DNA of 64,000 bases from Frigoribacterium sp. PvP032. Its GTDB lineage: Bacteria; Actinomycetota; Actinomycetes; Actinomycetales; Microbacteriaceae. Below the pieces are notes generated by a model. That model had not been told where the DNA came from. It worked only from the letters and a program-made list of their open reading frames with translations, and made no database searches. Position 1 is the first letter of the stretch. Each line of letters starts with the position of its first letter. The DNA is taken from NCBI RefSeq assembly GCF_017833035.1, contig NZ_JAFIBM010000001.1:2625762-2689761 (forward strand), written 5' to 3'. This document shows positions 31,767 through 40,195 of the stretch, in pieces. The position numbers and the translations under genes were made by a program.

Positions 31767-32966
31767 ATGACTGCACCTGCCCCCTGGGAACGCGCCGCCC
31801 GCGGCGCGATGTTGCTCGACGGCGCGGGCCGTGCCGCGCCCACCGTGTTCGCCGAGATGTCGGCCCTGGCCGCCCGTACCGGGGCGATCAACCTCGGCCA
31901 GGGCTTCCCCGACGAGGACGGACCGCCGGCCGTGATCGAGGCCGCCCACGCGGCCCTCGACGGGGGCCTGAACCAGTACCCGCCCGGTCGCGGCAGGCCG
32001 GAGCTGCTCGAGGCAGTCGCCGAGCACCAGCGCCGGTTCTACGGCATCGACCTCGACCCGGCACGCGAGGTGCTCGTCACGGCCGGCGCGACCGAGGCCC
32101 TGGCCGCGACGATCCTGGCCCTGGTCGACGACGGCGACGAGGTCGTCACCCTCGAGCCGTTCTACGACGCGTACGGAGCCGTGATCGGCCTCGCGGGCGG
32201 CGTGCACCGCACCGTCCCGATGCACGGGGCCGAGTTCGCCGTCGACCACGACGAGCTCCGGGCGGCCTTCTCGGACCGCACCGCGCTGGTCGTCGTCAAC
32301 GACCCGCACAACCCCACCGGCACCGTGCTCGACGCGGCGACGAGGCAGCTGGTCGTCGATCTCGCCCGCCGACACGACGCCGTCGTCGTCACCGACGAGG
32401 TCTACGAGCACCTGCTGTTCGACGGCGCAGCCCATGTGCCCCTCGCGACCCTGCCTGGTGCGGCGGACCGCACCCTGAGCATCTCGAGCGGCGGCAAGAC
32501 CTTCAGCACCACCGGCTGGAAGATCGGCTGGCTCACCGGCCCCGAGCACCTCGTCTCGAAGGTGATGACGGTGAAGCAGTACCTCACCTTCGTCAACGGC
32601 TCGGTCTTCCAGCCCGCGATCGCCGTCGGCCTCGGGCTGCCCGACCAGTGGTTCGCCGACCTCGCCGCCGGGCTGCAGCGCAAGGCGGAGCTCCTGGCGG
32701 ACGGGCTCGTCGCCGCCGGGTTCACCGTCTCCCCCTCCCGGGGCGGCTACTTCGTCGTCGCCGACGCGGCCCCGCTCGGCTTCTCGGACGCCGCCGACCT
32801 CTGTCGCCGCCTGCCAGAGCTCGCCGGCGTCGTCGGCGTCCCCGTGAGCGCCTTCTGCCACGAGGAGGCGGCGGTCGAGCACGCGTCACGCATCCGGTTC
32901 GCGTTCTGCAAGCGCACGGAGGTGCTCGAGCAGGCCGCGAGCCAGCTGGCGGCCCTGCGCGTCTGA
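31767..32966 (+). CDS. PLP-dependent class I/II aminotransferase
   Basis: A 399-residue fold-type I aminotransferase. INLGQGFPDEDGP, the VTAGATEALAA cofactor loop, VVNDPHNPTGTVL (residues 177-189), VTDEVYEHLLFDG and the Schiff-base Lys244 in SSGGKTFSTTGWKIGW are all present. The GQGFPD and SGGKTFS signatures put it in the kynurenine aminotransferase/MalY-like subgroup often annotated as a putative succinyldiaminopimelate transaminase in actinobacteria. The true amino donor is not resolved. A TACCGT box ends 9 nt upstream, but the stronger promoter may be the TTATGC at 31695. It converges with glycerate kinase. Confidence 0.92.
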   Translation: MTAPAPWERAARGAMLLDGAGRAAPTVFAEMSALAARTGAINLGQGFPDEDGPPAVIEAAHAALDGGLNQYPPGRGRPELLEAVAEHQRRFYGIDLDPAREVLVTAGATEALAATILALVDDGDEVVTLEPFYDAYGAVIGLAGGVHRTVPMHGAEFAVDHDELRAAFSDRTALVVVNDPHNPTGTVLDAATRQLVVDLARRHDAVVVTDEVYEHLLFDGAAHVPLATLPGAADRTLSISSGGKTFSTTGWKIGWLTGPEHLVSKVMTVKQYLTFVNGSVFQPAIAVGLGLPDQWFADLAAGLQRKAELLADGLVAAGFTVSPSRGGYFVVADAAPLGFSDAADLCRRLPELAGVVGVPVSAFCHEEAAVEHASRIRFAFCKRTEVLEQAASQLAALRV

Positions 32967-32991
32967 GGGGCAGGCAGGGCGCCTCCTCGGC

Positions 32992-34149
32992 TCAGGCGCC
33001 GACGTCGCCCGGGGCGTCCTCGTCACTAGAGGCGTTCGGGTCGTCCCCGTCGCTGCGGGCCGTGGCGCGCGCGGCCAGCAGGGCCCCGGCCTCGACGAGC
33101 CACCGCCGCGGGTCGGCCGTCGAGCCGGCCGTCCCCCCGGCCAGCACGGACGTGTCGACGACGTCCGCGAAGCCGGCCGTGCCGGCAGCCACCTGGCCTG
33201 CCACGAGGGCGACCGGTACGTCGTGGGCGTGAGCCGAGGAGGCGACCCACGAGACGAGCTTGCCGCCCGCCGTCTGCTCGTCGAACCGGCCCTCCCCCGT
33301 GACGACGAGGTCGGCGGCCGTCACGAGGCGGTCGAGCCCCACGATCTCGGCGACCGCCTCGGCGCCGGAGACGACGGTCGCGCCCCAGAGCAGCATCCCG
33401 AAGCCCGTCCCGCCCGCGGCCCCGGCGCCCGCCGCCGACGGATCGGCGTCGACGAGCACGGCGAGGCCCTCGAGCGCGCGCTCGAGGGCGAGGACGTCGT
33501 CGGGGGTCGCACCCTTCTGAGGACCGAACACGGAGGCCGCTCCCCCGGGCCCGAGCAGCGGGGCCGTGACGTCCGACCAGATCTGGACCCCGCCCACGGG
33601 AAGGGGCCTGAGGCCCGACAGGTCGACCCGCACGGTCGCGGCCAGCCCGTGCGAGCCGTCGACGACCGGCTCGCCGAGCGAGTCGAGGAGGCGCGCGCCG
33701 AGCTCCGTCAGCACCCCGGCACCGCCGTCGGTCGAGGCGCTGCCGCCCAGCCCGACGACGAGCCGCCGGGCCCCCGCGTCGAGCGCGTCCGCGAGGACAC
33801 GGCCGAGGCCGCGCGTGTGGGCGTCGTACGGCGCCGGCGTCGCCATCAGCCCCAGGCCGCTCGCCGAAGCCAGCTCGGCCACGGCCGTGCCGTCGGGGAG
33901 CATCAGCCAGGACGCGGTGACGGGCCGGCCGTCGGGCCCGGGGACCTCGAGCCGGTGCCGCGTGCAGTCCGGCAGAGCCGCCTCCACGGCGTCCAGGGTG
34001 CCTTCTCCGCCGTCCGCGAGAGGGAGCTCGGCCACGTGGTCGCCCGGGCGGACGGACCGCCAGCCCTCGGCGACGGCGGCGGCCACGGTCGCGGCGCTCG
34101 CGCTCCCCTTGAAGGAGTCGGGCGCGACGACGACGGCGAGTCCTGGCAC
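32992..34149 (-). CDS. Glycerate kinase, GarK/GlxK family
   Basis: A 385-residue kinase that phosphorylates glycerate, usually to 2-phosphoglycerate in this family, feeding glyoxylate- or serine-derived carbon into glycolysis. APDSFKGSASA near the N-terminus, LPLADGGEGTLDA, GLGGSASTDGGAG, GPQKGATPDDV and VVTGEGRFDEQTAGGK are the hallmarks. The C-terminal 25 residues are a polar extension. Either GTG34149 (chosen, since the family begins just before VVVAPDSFKGS) or GTG34167 could be the start. It stands alone between the convergent aminotransferase gene and tRNA-fMet. Confidence 0.93.
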   Translation of the reverse strand: MPGLAVVVAPDSFKGSASAATVAAAVAEGWRSVRPGDHVAELPLADGGEGTLDAVEAALPDCTRHRLEVPGPDGRPVTASWLMLPDGTAVAELASASGLGLMATPAPYDAHTRGLGRVLADALDAGARRLVVGLGGSASTDGGAGVLTELGARLLDSLGEPVVDGSHGLAATVRVDLSGLRPLPVGGVQIWSDVTAPLLGPGGAASVFGPQKGATPDDVLALERALEGLAVLVDADPSAAGAGAAGGTGFGMLLWGATVVSGAEAVAEIVGLDRLVTAADLVVTGEGRFDEQTAGGKLVSWVASSAHAHDVPVALVAGQVAAGTAGFADVVDTSVLAGGTAGSTADPRRWLVEAGALLAARATARSDGDDPNASSDEDAPGDVGA

Positions 34150-34191
34150 AGGGACACCCTGGCACACGAAGACGATGCACGTGGAAACGAC

Positions 34192-34221
34192 AGAAGCCCT
34201 GATCTGATGATCAGGGCTTCT
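34192..34221 (-). terminator. Terminator of the initiator tRNA gene
   Basis: A perfect 13-bp stem (AGAAGCCCTGATC with its complement, 34192-34204 and 34209-34221) with loop TGAT, 15 bp beyond the tRNA 3' end. It also carries TTTC on the plus side, so it could work in both directions. Confidence 0.85.
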
Positions 34222-34236
34222 TTCGTCGTGCTGCGT

Positions 34237-34313
34237 TGGTTGCGGGGGCAGGATTTGAACCTACGACCTCTGGGTTATGAGCCCAGCGAGCTACCGAACT
34301 GCTCCACCCCGCG
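34237..34313 (-). tRNA. Initiator tRNA-Met (anticodon CAU)
   Basis: A 77-nt cloverleaf on the minus strand with encoded CCA (34237-34239). The acceptor 5' strand CGCGGGG opposes CCCCGCA, leaving the C1-A72 mismatch that marks bacterial initiator tRNA. The anticodon stem ends in three G-C pairs (CTGGG, loop CTCATAA, CCCAG), the other initiator hallmark. The T arm has GGTTCAAATCC. It is followed by a strong terminator and preceded by a recognisable promoter. Confidence 0.97.
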
Positions 34314-34325
34314 GCACGAGAAGAA

Positions 34326-34353
34326 ACTTATCACGGGATCCCACGCCTCACAA
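34326..34353 (-). promoter_or_regulatory. Promoter of initiator tRNA gene
   Basis: On the minus strand TTGTGA (34348-34353) as -35 and ATAAGT/GATAAG (34326-34332) as -10, 15-16 bp apart, with the tRNA 5' end 12-13 nt downstream. It is the most consensus-like sigma-A-type promoter seen in the window. Confidence 0.65.
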
Positions 34354-34414
34354 ATCGAGGCCGCGAGGCGCGTCCCACGGGCCCTTCGCGGCTCCCCGGG
34401 ACTGCACGAACGAC

Positions 34415-34450
34415 GACGGCCGCTCCTCGACGAGTCGAGGAGCGGCCGTC
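34415..34450 (-). terminator. Terminator after UPF0182 gene
   Basis: A perfect 17-bp stem (34415-34431 with 34434-34450; GACGGCCGCTCCTCGAC and its complement) closing on a tiny loop, 18 bp after the stop codon at 34469. The following TCGTCGTTCG has few U residues, as is common in high-GC genomes. Confidence 0.8.
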
Positions 34451-34468
34451 CTCATGACGTCGGGAGGG

Positions 34469-37417
34469 TCACTCGCCGCTTGCCGCGACCGCGTCCTCGA
34501 GGGCCGTCTGGAGGCGCTGGTCGGCCTCGGCCGCCGCCACCAGGTCGTTCGACGCGTACGCCGCCGCACGGTCGTCCAGGGCGGACTGGGCATCTGCCAG
34601 CGCCGCGTTCAGCGCCGCGTTGCCGGTGGTGCCTGCTCCTGCGTCGGGCGCCGGGGTCGCCGTGCCGGGGTCGGTCGTGCCCGAGTCGGTCCCCGTGTCG
34701 CCGCCCGTCGCCGTGCCGTCATCGGTCTCGGGCACGTCGTCGTCACCGGCGACTGCTCCCGAGTTGCCGCCGAACAGCGAGTCCAGGGCACCGTTGAGGG
34801 TGTCCTCGAAGGCGATCTTCTCGCCGAACGAGACCAGCACCTTCTGCAGCACCGGGTACGACGTCTCGGAGTTCGACTTGACGTAGATCGGCTGCACGTA
34901 CAGCAGGCCGCCGCCGACGGGGAGCGTCAGGAGGTTGCCCCGCACCACGCTCGTGTCGCCTCGCGTGAGGAGCGCCAGCTGGTTCGCGACCGCCGTGTCG
35001 GTGTTGAAGTTGTTCTGCACCTGGCCCGGGCCGGGGACCGTGTCGGTCTTCGGCAGGGTGAGCAGGGACAACTTGCCGTAGTCGGGTGAGATCTCGCCCG
35101 GCGTCGAGCCCGCGTCGGCGTTGGCGGCCAGGTAGCCCGTCAGCACGTTCCTCGCGTTCTCCCCCGACTGCTGCGGGATGTACGTCGAGTAGATGGAGAA
35201 GGCCGGATCCTGGTCGGGCAGCTGCAGCGTCAGGTAGTAGGGCGGCTGCAGCGGCGGGCTGGCCGCGTTGCTCGTCGGCTCGTTGGGCGTGACCCACGCG
35301 TCGTCGCTCGAGTAGAACGAGTCGGCGTCCGTGACGTGGTACGTGCCGAGGATGGCGCGCTGCACCTTGAACATGTCCTGCGGGTAGCGGACGTGCTGCA
35401 TCAGCTCGACGCTCATGTCGCTGAGCGGGCTGACCGTCGACGGGAAGATCTTCTCCCACGTCTTGAGCACCGGGTCCTCGGTGTCCCAGGCGAAGAGGTC
35501 GACCGATCCGTCGTAGGCGTCGACCGTGGCCTTGACCGAGTTGCGGATGTAGTTGATCTCGTTCGACGCGTAGACCGGGCGCTCGGTGTAGGTGTCGGCG
35601 ATCGCGTCGGACAGGGCCTGGGGGTTCGAGTACGGGTACTCGCGCGTGGTCGTGTACGCGTCGACGATCCACTTGACCTTGCCGTCGACCACGGCCGGGT
35701 ACGGCGCGCTGTCGATGGTCAGGTACGGCGCGACCTTCTGGACGCGCTGCGCGGGATCGCGGTCGTAGAGGATCTGCGAGCCGTCGTTGACCGCGTCGGA
35801 GAGGAACACCTGCTCCGACTGGAACTTGATCGCGTAGATGAGCTTCTTGAAGGCGCTGTCGAGCTTCGGCCCGCCGTCGCCGCTGAAGGTCGTCGTCTGG
35901 TTGGTGCCGTTGTCGTTGCTGCCCGACGGGTAGTCGAGCTCGATGTCGTCGCCGCCGTCGCCGCCGACGATGGAGTACGCGGGCGACTCCTGGCCGAAGT
36001 AGATGCGGGGCTCGTACTCGTCCGCGTCGCCCAGGGCGCCGTTGACGGGGATGCCCGACTCGAGGAACACGGGCTGGCCGTCGGCCGAGCGCTGGTTGCC
36101 GTAGGCCGCGACGACCCCGTAGCCGTGCGTGTAGACGAACGTCGTGTTGTAGGGCGTCGCGGAGCTGCCGAGCTGGTCGGTGTTGAGCTCGCGCACGGCG
36201 ATCACCGTGTCCTGGGTGGCGCCGTCGATCGTGTAGCGGTCGACCGACAGCTGCTCGGGGAAGCTGTAGTACTGGCGGTACTGCTGCAGCTGGGCGAAGG
36301 CGTCCGTGACCAGGGCAGGGTCGATGATGCGGATGTTCGCGGTCGTGACCGCGTCGCCGGCGAGGGCGCCGGCCCCGGCGTCGGAGACGGCGTCGTACGG
36401 CTGCTCCTCGACGTCCGCGACGCCGTAGGCGTCCCGGGTGGCCTGGATGTTCCGGTCGATGTACGTCGACTCGACCGTGCGCTCGCTGGGCTCGACCTGG
36501 AACCGCTGCACGATCCACGGGTAGATGCCGCCGACGATGATGCTGATGATGATCAACGCCGCGGTGCCGATGACCGACAGGCGCCAGCGACCGATGATCG
36601 CGGTCACGACGAACAGGACCGCGACGACCGCGGCCGCGAGGGCCAGGATCTGCTTGCCGGGGATGCCCGCGGCGACGTCGGTGTACGTGGCGCCCGTGAT
36701 CAGCTTGTTGGTGCCGTCGGACAGCGTCGCGTACTGGTCGAGCCAGAGGCTCACGCCCTGGAGCAGCAGGTAGACGGCCGCGGTCACCGCGAGCTGGATG
36801 CGTGCGACCCGCGAGATGCGGACGTCACGGCCAGAGAAGCGGAGCGCGCCGTAGAGGTAGCTCGTCGCGAGCGCGGCGATGCCGCTGATCAGCACGACCG
36901 CCGAGGCGAAGCCGACCGCGCCCTGGTAGAAGGGCAGCTCGAACACGTAGAAGCCGATGTCGAGCCCGAACTGCGGGTCGGTCTGGCCGAAGGGCGTCCG
37001 GTTCAGCCACTGGAGGGTCGTCTGCCAGTTCGTCGACGTCGCGATGCCGGCGAAGAGGCCGAGGACGACGGGCACGCCGATCACGACGACGCGGCGCAGG
37101 GGCTCGATGACCTGCTGGTAGCGGTCGAGCTGGGAGTTGAGCTTCGCGTAGACCGGTCGGAACCGGAAGGCGACCTCGATGCTCACCCACACCGGCACGG
37201 CCATGGCGACGAAGCCGACGAAGAACATCACGGCCCCGGCGAGCCACTGTGTCGTCAGCACGTTGGCGAACCCCAGCTGGTCGTACCAGAGGTAATCCGT
37301 CAGGAGCGACGAGAAGATGAAGAAGGCGATGACCAGGGCGGCGAGGACCGCCACCGTCACCAGGACGGGCAATCGGGGCGAGCGTCGTACGGGTCGCGAC
37401 GATGCAGGTGACGTCAA
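34469..37417 (-). CDS. UPF0182 family large membrane protein
   Basis: A 982-residue protein of the UPF0182 family, present in actinobacteria and cyanobacteria; function unknown. The first 310 residues hold seven hydrophobic helices (starting LVTVAVLAALVIAFFIFSS at 18-37). They are followed by a large extracytoplasmic domain with conserved runs such as VESTYIDRNIQATRDAYG, YGVVAAYGNQR, PRIYFGQESPAYSIVGG, RDPAQRVQKVAPYLTID, YVQPIYV and an acidic Thr/Asp/Gly-rich tail (about 890-950) before a final helix. Start codon TTG at 37417, supported by CCAGGAG 8 nt upstream. A strong terminator follows the stop. Confidence 0.92.
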   Translation of the reverse strand: MTSPASSRPVRRSPRLPVLVTVAVLAALVIAFFIFSSLLTDYLWYDQLGFANVLTTQWLAGAVMFFVGFVAMAVPVWVSIEVAFRFRPVYAKLNSQLDRYQQVIEPLRRVVVIGVPVVLGLFAGIATSTNWQTTLQWLNRTPFGQTDPQFGLDIGFYVFELPFYQGAVGFASAVVLISGIAALATSYLYGALRFSGRDVRISRVARIQLAVTAAVYLLLQGVSLWLDQYATLSDGTNKLITGATYTDVAAGIPGKQILALAAAVVAVLFVVTAIIGRWRLSVIGTAALIIISIIVGGIYPWIVQRFQVEPSERTVESTYIDRNIQATRDAYGVADVEEQPYDAVSDAGAGALAGDAVTTANIRIIDPALVTDAFAQLQQYRQYYSFPEQLSVDRYTIDGATQDTVIAVRELNTDQLGSSATPYNTTFVYTHGYGVVAAYGNQRSADGQPVFLESGIPVNGALGDADEYEPRIYFGQESPAYSIVGGDGGDDIELDYPSGSNDNGTNQTTTFSGDGGPKLDSAFKKLIYAIKFQSEQVFLSDAVNDGSQILYDRDPAQRVQKVAPYLTIDSAPYPAVVDGKVKWIVDAYTTTREYPYSNPQALSDAIADTYTERPVYASNEINYIRNSVKATVDAYDGSVDLFAWDTEDPVLKTWEKIFPSTVSPLSDMSVELMQHVRYPQDMFKVQRAILGTYHVTDADSFYSSDDAWVTPNEPTSNAASPPLQPPYYLTLQLPDQDPAFSIYSTYIPQQSGENARNVLTGYLAANADAGSTPGEISPDYGKLSLLTLPKTDTVPGPGQVQNNFNTDTAVANQLALLTRGDTSVVRGNLLTLPVGGGLLYVQPIYVKSNSETSYPVLQKVLVSFGEKIAFEDTLNGALDSLFGGNSGAVAGDDDVPETDDGTATGGDTGTDSGTTDPGTATPAPDAGAGTTGNAALNAALADAQSALDDRAAAYASNDLVAAAEADQRLQTALEDAVAASGE

Positions 37418-37539
37418 GTGGTTGCTCCTGGATCAGGGGACGTGGACGGCCATCCTACGGGGGCCGCTCCCGAACAGGCTGCGAGCCCGCCCATCGTCCT
37501 CGGCACGTCCATGAGGGAGCTGGACGCGCCTCCTCGTGC

Positions 37540-38649
37540 CTACTGCGCCGAGCAGGTGGGCAGGGCCCCGGTGTCGCGGCCGTCGGCCACCGTCTCCAGC
37601 GCCGTCACCGCGTCGTCCAGGGTCGCGACCGAGTAGACGTCGAGCCCGTCCGGCACGTGGCCGACGACCTCGTCGCAGTTCGAGCTCGGCGCGAGGAACA
37701 CCGTGGCGCCGGCGTCGCGCGCGCCGTAGAGCTTCTGGCGGATGCCGCCGATGGGGCCGACCGTGCCCGAGGCCGTGATGGTGCCGGTGCCCGCGACCCG
37801 CTTCCCGCCGTTCAGCTCGCCGGGCGTCGTCTTGTCGATGATGCCCAGGGCGAACATCATGCCGGCGCTGGGGCCGCCCACCTTGTCGAGCCGGAGCGTG
37901 ACGTCGAAGGGGAACGTGTAGTCGACGCTGACGCCGACCCCCAGCAGGGAGGTGCCCTGCACCTCCTGGGGCGTGATCCGCTCGGTCTCGCGCTGGCCCG
38001 ACCTCTCGACCACCACCTCCGCCGGGGACGAGGCCCCGTTGTCGGCCACGATCGAGCGCAGGGCGTCGACGTCGCCGTTCGTCGTCAGGTCCTCGCCGTT
38101 GACGCTCACGACCACGTCGCCCTCCTCGAGCACGCCCTCGGACGGCCCGCCGGGCGAGACCTGGCTGACCGTGACCGTGCTCGGGACCTGGTAGCCCTCG
38201 TGCACGAGGGCCGCGGCGATCGCGGACTTCTGCGAGTTCTGCATGTCGACGGCGTTCTGCTCGTCGACCTGCTCGTTCGAGACGCCCGAGGGGTAGATGG
38301 CCTCGACGGGCACGACGGCTCGGCTCGGGGAGAACCAGGAGCCGACGACCTCGATCCAGCTCGGACGGACCGACTCGTTGCCCTGGACGCTCACCGTGAG
38401 GAGGTCGAGCGAGCCCGCCGTGGGGTAGGTCTCCGCCCCGTCGACGGTGATCAGGGGAGCGTCCTCGCCCTCGTACTCGGCCGTGCCGAGGGTGTCGAAC
38501 ACGGGGCCCGGCTGCTCGATCAGGTAGGGCGACGGGATGAAGGTGAGCGCCAGGCCGGAGACGAGCGCGACGCCGAGGAGGGACCAGCCGAGCCGGGCAG
38601 GACGTCGACCGCCCGCGGAGGCTCGGGTCGGGGGCGTGAACATGGCCAC
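37540..38649 (-). CDS. YlbL-like membrane PDZ/Lon-type (S16) protease
   Basis: A 369-residue envelope protease. One N-terminal membrane helix (residues 20-40) is followed by an extracytoplasmic PDZ domain (about 160-230; LEEGDVVVSVNGEDL) and a Lon proteolytic domain with catalytic Ser261 in GGPSAGMMFALG and Lys306 in GGIRQKLYGARDAGA, forming the Ser-Lys dyad. Related B. subtilis YlbL degrades the cell-division inhibitor YneA; whether that holds here is unknown. The GTG at 38649 is preferred over ATG38643 because GAGAGGA lies 7 nt before it. It is divergent from the DUF2342 gene and is followed 122 bp later by UPF0182. Confidence 0.9.
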   Translation of the reverse strand: MAMFTPPTRASAGGRRPARLGWSLLGVALVSGLALTFIPSPYLIEQPGPVFDTLGTAEYEGEDAPLITVDGAETYPTAGSLDLLTVSVQGNESVRPSWIEVVGSWFSPSRAVVPVEAIYPSGVSNEQVDEQNAVDMQNSQKSAIAAALVHEGYQVPSTVTVSQVSPGGPSEGVLEEGDVVVSVNGEDLTTNGDVDALRSIVADNGASSPAEVVVERSGQRETERITPQEVQGTSLLGVGVSVDYTFPFDVTLRLDKVGGPSAGMMFALGIIDKTTPGELNGGKRVAGTGTITASGTVGPIGGIRQKLYGARDAGATVFLAPSSNCDEVVGHVPDGLDVYSVATLDDAVTALETVADGRDTGALPTCSAQ

Positions 38650-38735
38650 GGGCGTTCCTCTCGCTGTTCGCCACGGGCGCAGCGAAGGACCCTGGGGCAT
38701 CGGCCGGGATCCAGGCTGTTCCTGCGGCCACGAGC

Positions 38736-38741
38736 TAGCGT
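38736..38741 (+). promoter_or_regulatory. -10 box of the DUF2342 gene, leaderless
   Basis: TAGCGT, 7 nt before the ATG at 38749. Confidence 0.5.
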
Positions 38742-38748
38742 AGCCACC

Positions 38749-40125
38749 ATGACCGATGATCCGCAGCGCGAGCCTGAGGACGAGTTCCGCGACATGCTCC
38801 GCCAGTTCCTGTCCGGCGACTCCGAGATCGACCCGTCGCAGCTCGCAGGCGCGGCGGGCCTCCCGAACGACCCGGCATTCGTGGCGCAGCTGATGAGCCA
38901 GCTGCAGTCCGCGGTGGCCCGCAGCGGCGACGGGATCGACTGGTCGGTCGCGACCGAGCAGGCCGCCTCCGTCGGCACGCAGTCGGCCGTCGCGACCACC
39001 GCGGCCGACGAGCGGGCCCTCGAGCAGGCGTTCCACGTCGCGGCCCTCTGGCTCGACGACGTCACCTTCGTCTCCGAGCTCACGGTGGCGCCGCGCCTCC
39101 TGACGCGCGCCGAGTGGGCACGGCTCTCCATGCCGGTCTGGACCCAGCTCGCCGAGCCGGTCGCCGAGTCGATCGCCGACTCCCTCACGAACGTCCTCCG
39201 CGAGCAGGCGCCCGAGGAGATGCAGCAGCTGCTGGCGGGCGCCAGCCAGGTGATGCGGAGCGTCGGCGGCACCCTGTTCGCGATGCAGCTCGGGCAGGTC
39301 GTGGGCCAGCTCTCGACCGAGGTGGTGTCCGGCGGCGACGTCGGCATCCCGCTCCTCGACGACCAGCAGGCCGCGCTGGTGCCCCAGAACGTCGCCGCCT
39401 TCGGCGAGGGCCTCGACATCGAGACCGACCAGGTGCAGCTCTACCTCGCCGTGCGCGAGCTCGCGCACGCCCGCCTCTTCCGGCACGCGCGGTGGCTGCG
39501 CCTGCACCTCATCTCGTCCATCCGCGAGTTCGCCCAGGGGATCCGCATCGACACGGCCAGGCTCGAAGAACTGGCGGTCGACTTCGACCCCTCCGACCCG
39601 GGCGAGCTGCGTGACGCCCTGGCCAGCGGCGCCCTGATCCCCCCGAAGACGGACGAGCAGCTCGCCGCGCTCGGTCGCCTCGAGACGACGCTGGCGCTGA
39701 TCGAGGGCTGGGTCGACGTCGTCACGGCCCAGGCCACCGCGCGGCTCCCCCGCTCCGCCGCGATCGCCGAGACGGTGCGCCGCCGTCGGGCCGCGGGCGG
39801 GCCGGCCGAGTCGGCTTTCTCCACCCTCGTCGGCCTCGAGCTCCGCCCCCGCCGGCTGCGCGAGGCGGCGGCCATGTGGTCGGCAGTCTCGGAGGCGGTG
39901 GGCGCCGAGCAGCGCGACGCCCTGTGGTCGCACCCGGACATCGTGCCCACCAGCGCCGACGTCGACGACCCGCAGGCGCTGATCGCGCGGCTCACCTCGA
40001 GCGAGCCCGCGTTCGACGACGTCGACCAGGCCATCGAGGACCTGCTGAACGACACGAGCGACGACCGTCCCCGCGAGGCGGAAGACGGCTCGGCCGACGA
40101 GCCCGGCTCCTCCCCCGCCCCCTGA
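38749..40125 (+). CDS. DUF2342-type putative zinc-dependent metalloprotease
   Basis: A 458-residue soluble protein of the actinobacterial family usually labelled zinc-dependent metalloprotease (DUF2342). The diagnostic core is LYLAVRELAHARLFRHARWL (residues 238-257). No classical HExxH is present; the His residues of the ELAHARLFxHA helix are the probable metal ligands. The N-terminal 30 residues are acidic and resemble a disordered lead, with LRQFLSG. The last 30 are acidic and Pro-rich. A -10 box 7 nt upstream supports the ATG. In M. tuberculosis a homologue lies in the same moeB/uvrD2/adnAB neighbourhood. A short GCCCGGT/ACCGGGC hairpin follows its stop. Confidence 0.85.
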   Translation: MTDDPQREPEDEFRDMLRQFLSGDSEIDPSQLAGAAGLPNDPAFVAQLMSQLQSAVARSGDGIDWSVATEQAASVGTQSAVATTAADERALEQAFHVAALWLDDVTFVSELTVAPRLLTRAEWARLSMPVWTQLAEPVAESIADSLTNVLREQAPEEMQQLLAGASQVMRSVGGTLFAMQLGQVVGQLSTEVVSGGDVGIPLLDDQQAALVPQNVAAFGEGLDIETDQVQLYLAVRELAHARLFRHARWLRLHLISSIREFAQGIRIDTARLEELAVDFDPSDPGELRDALASGALIPPKTDEQLAALGRLETTLALIEGWVDVVTAQATARLPRSAAIAETVRRRRAAGGPAESAFSTLVGLELRPRRLREAAAMWSAVSEAVGAEQRDALWSHPDIVPTSADVDDPQALIARLTSSEPAFDDVDQAIEDLLNDTSDDRPREAEDGSADEPGSSPAP

Positions 40126-40195
40126 CGCCCGCCCGGTCGACCGGGCACCTGTGGACAACCACGCCTCGACGCGAGGCGTGGTCCAGTCTCGTCGG

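Noticed and set aside
37425-37440. CTCCTGGATCAGG upstream of the UPF0182 gene as a third copy of the palindromic element
   Set aside because: Only the short TCAGG half-site matches, it overlaps a functional ribosome-binding site, and the 36-bp block is absent.
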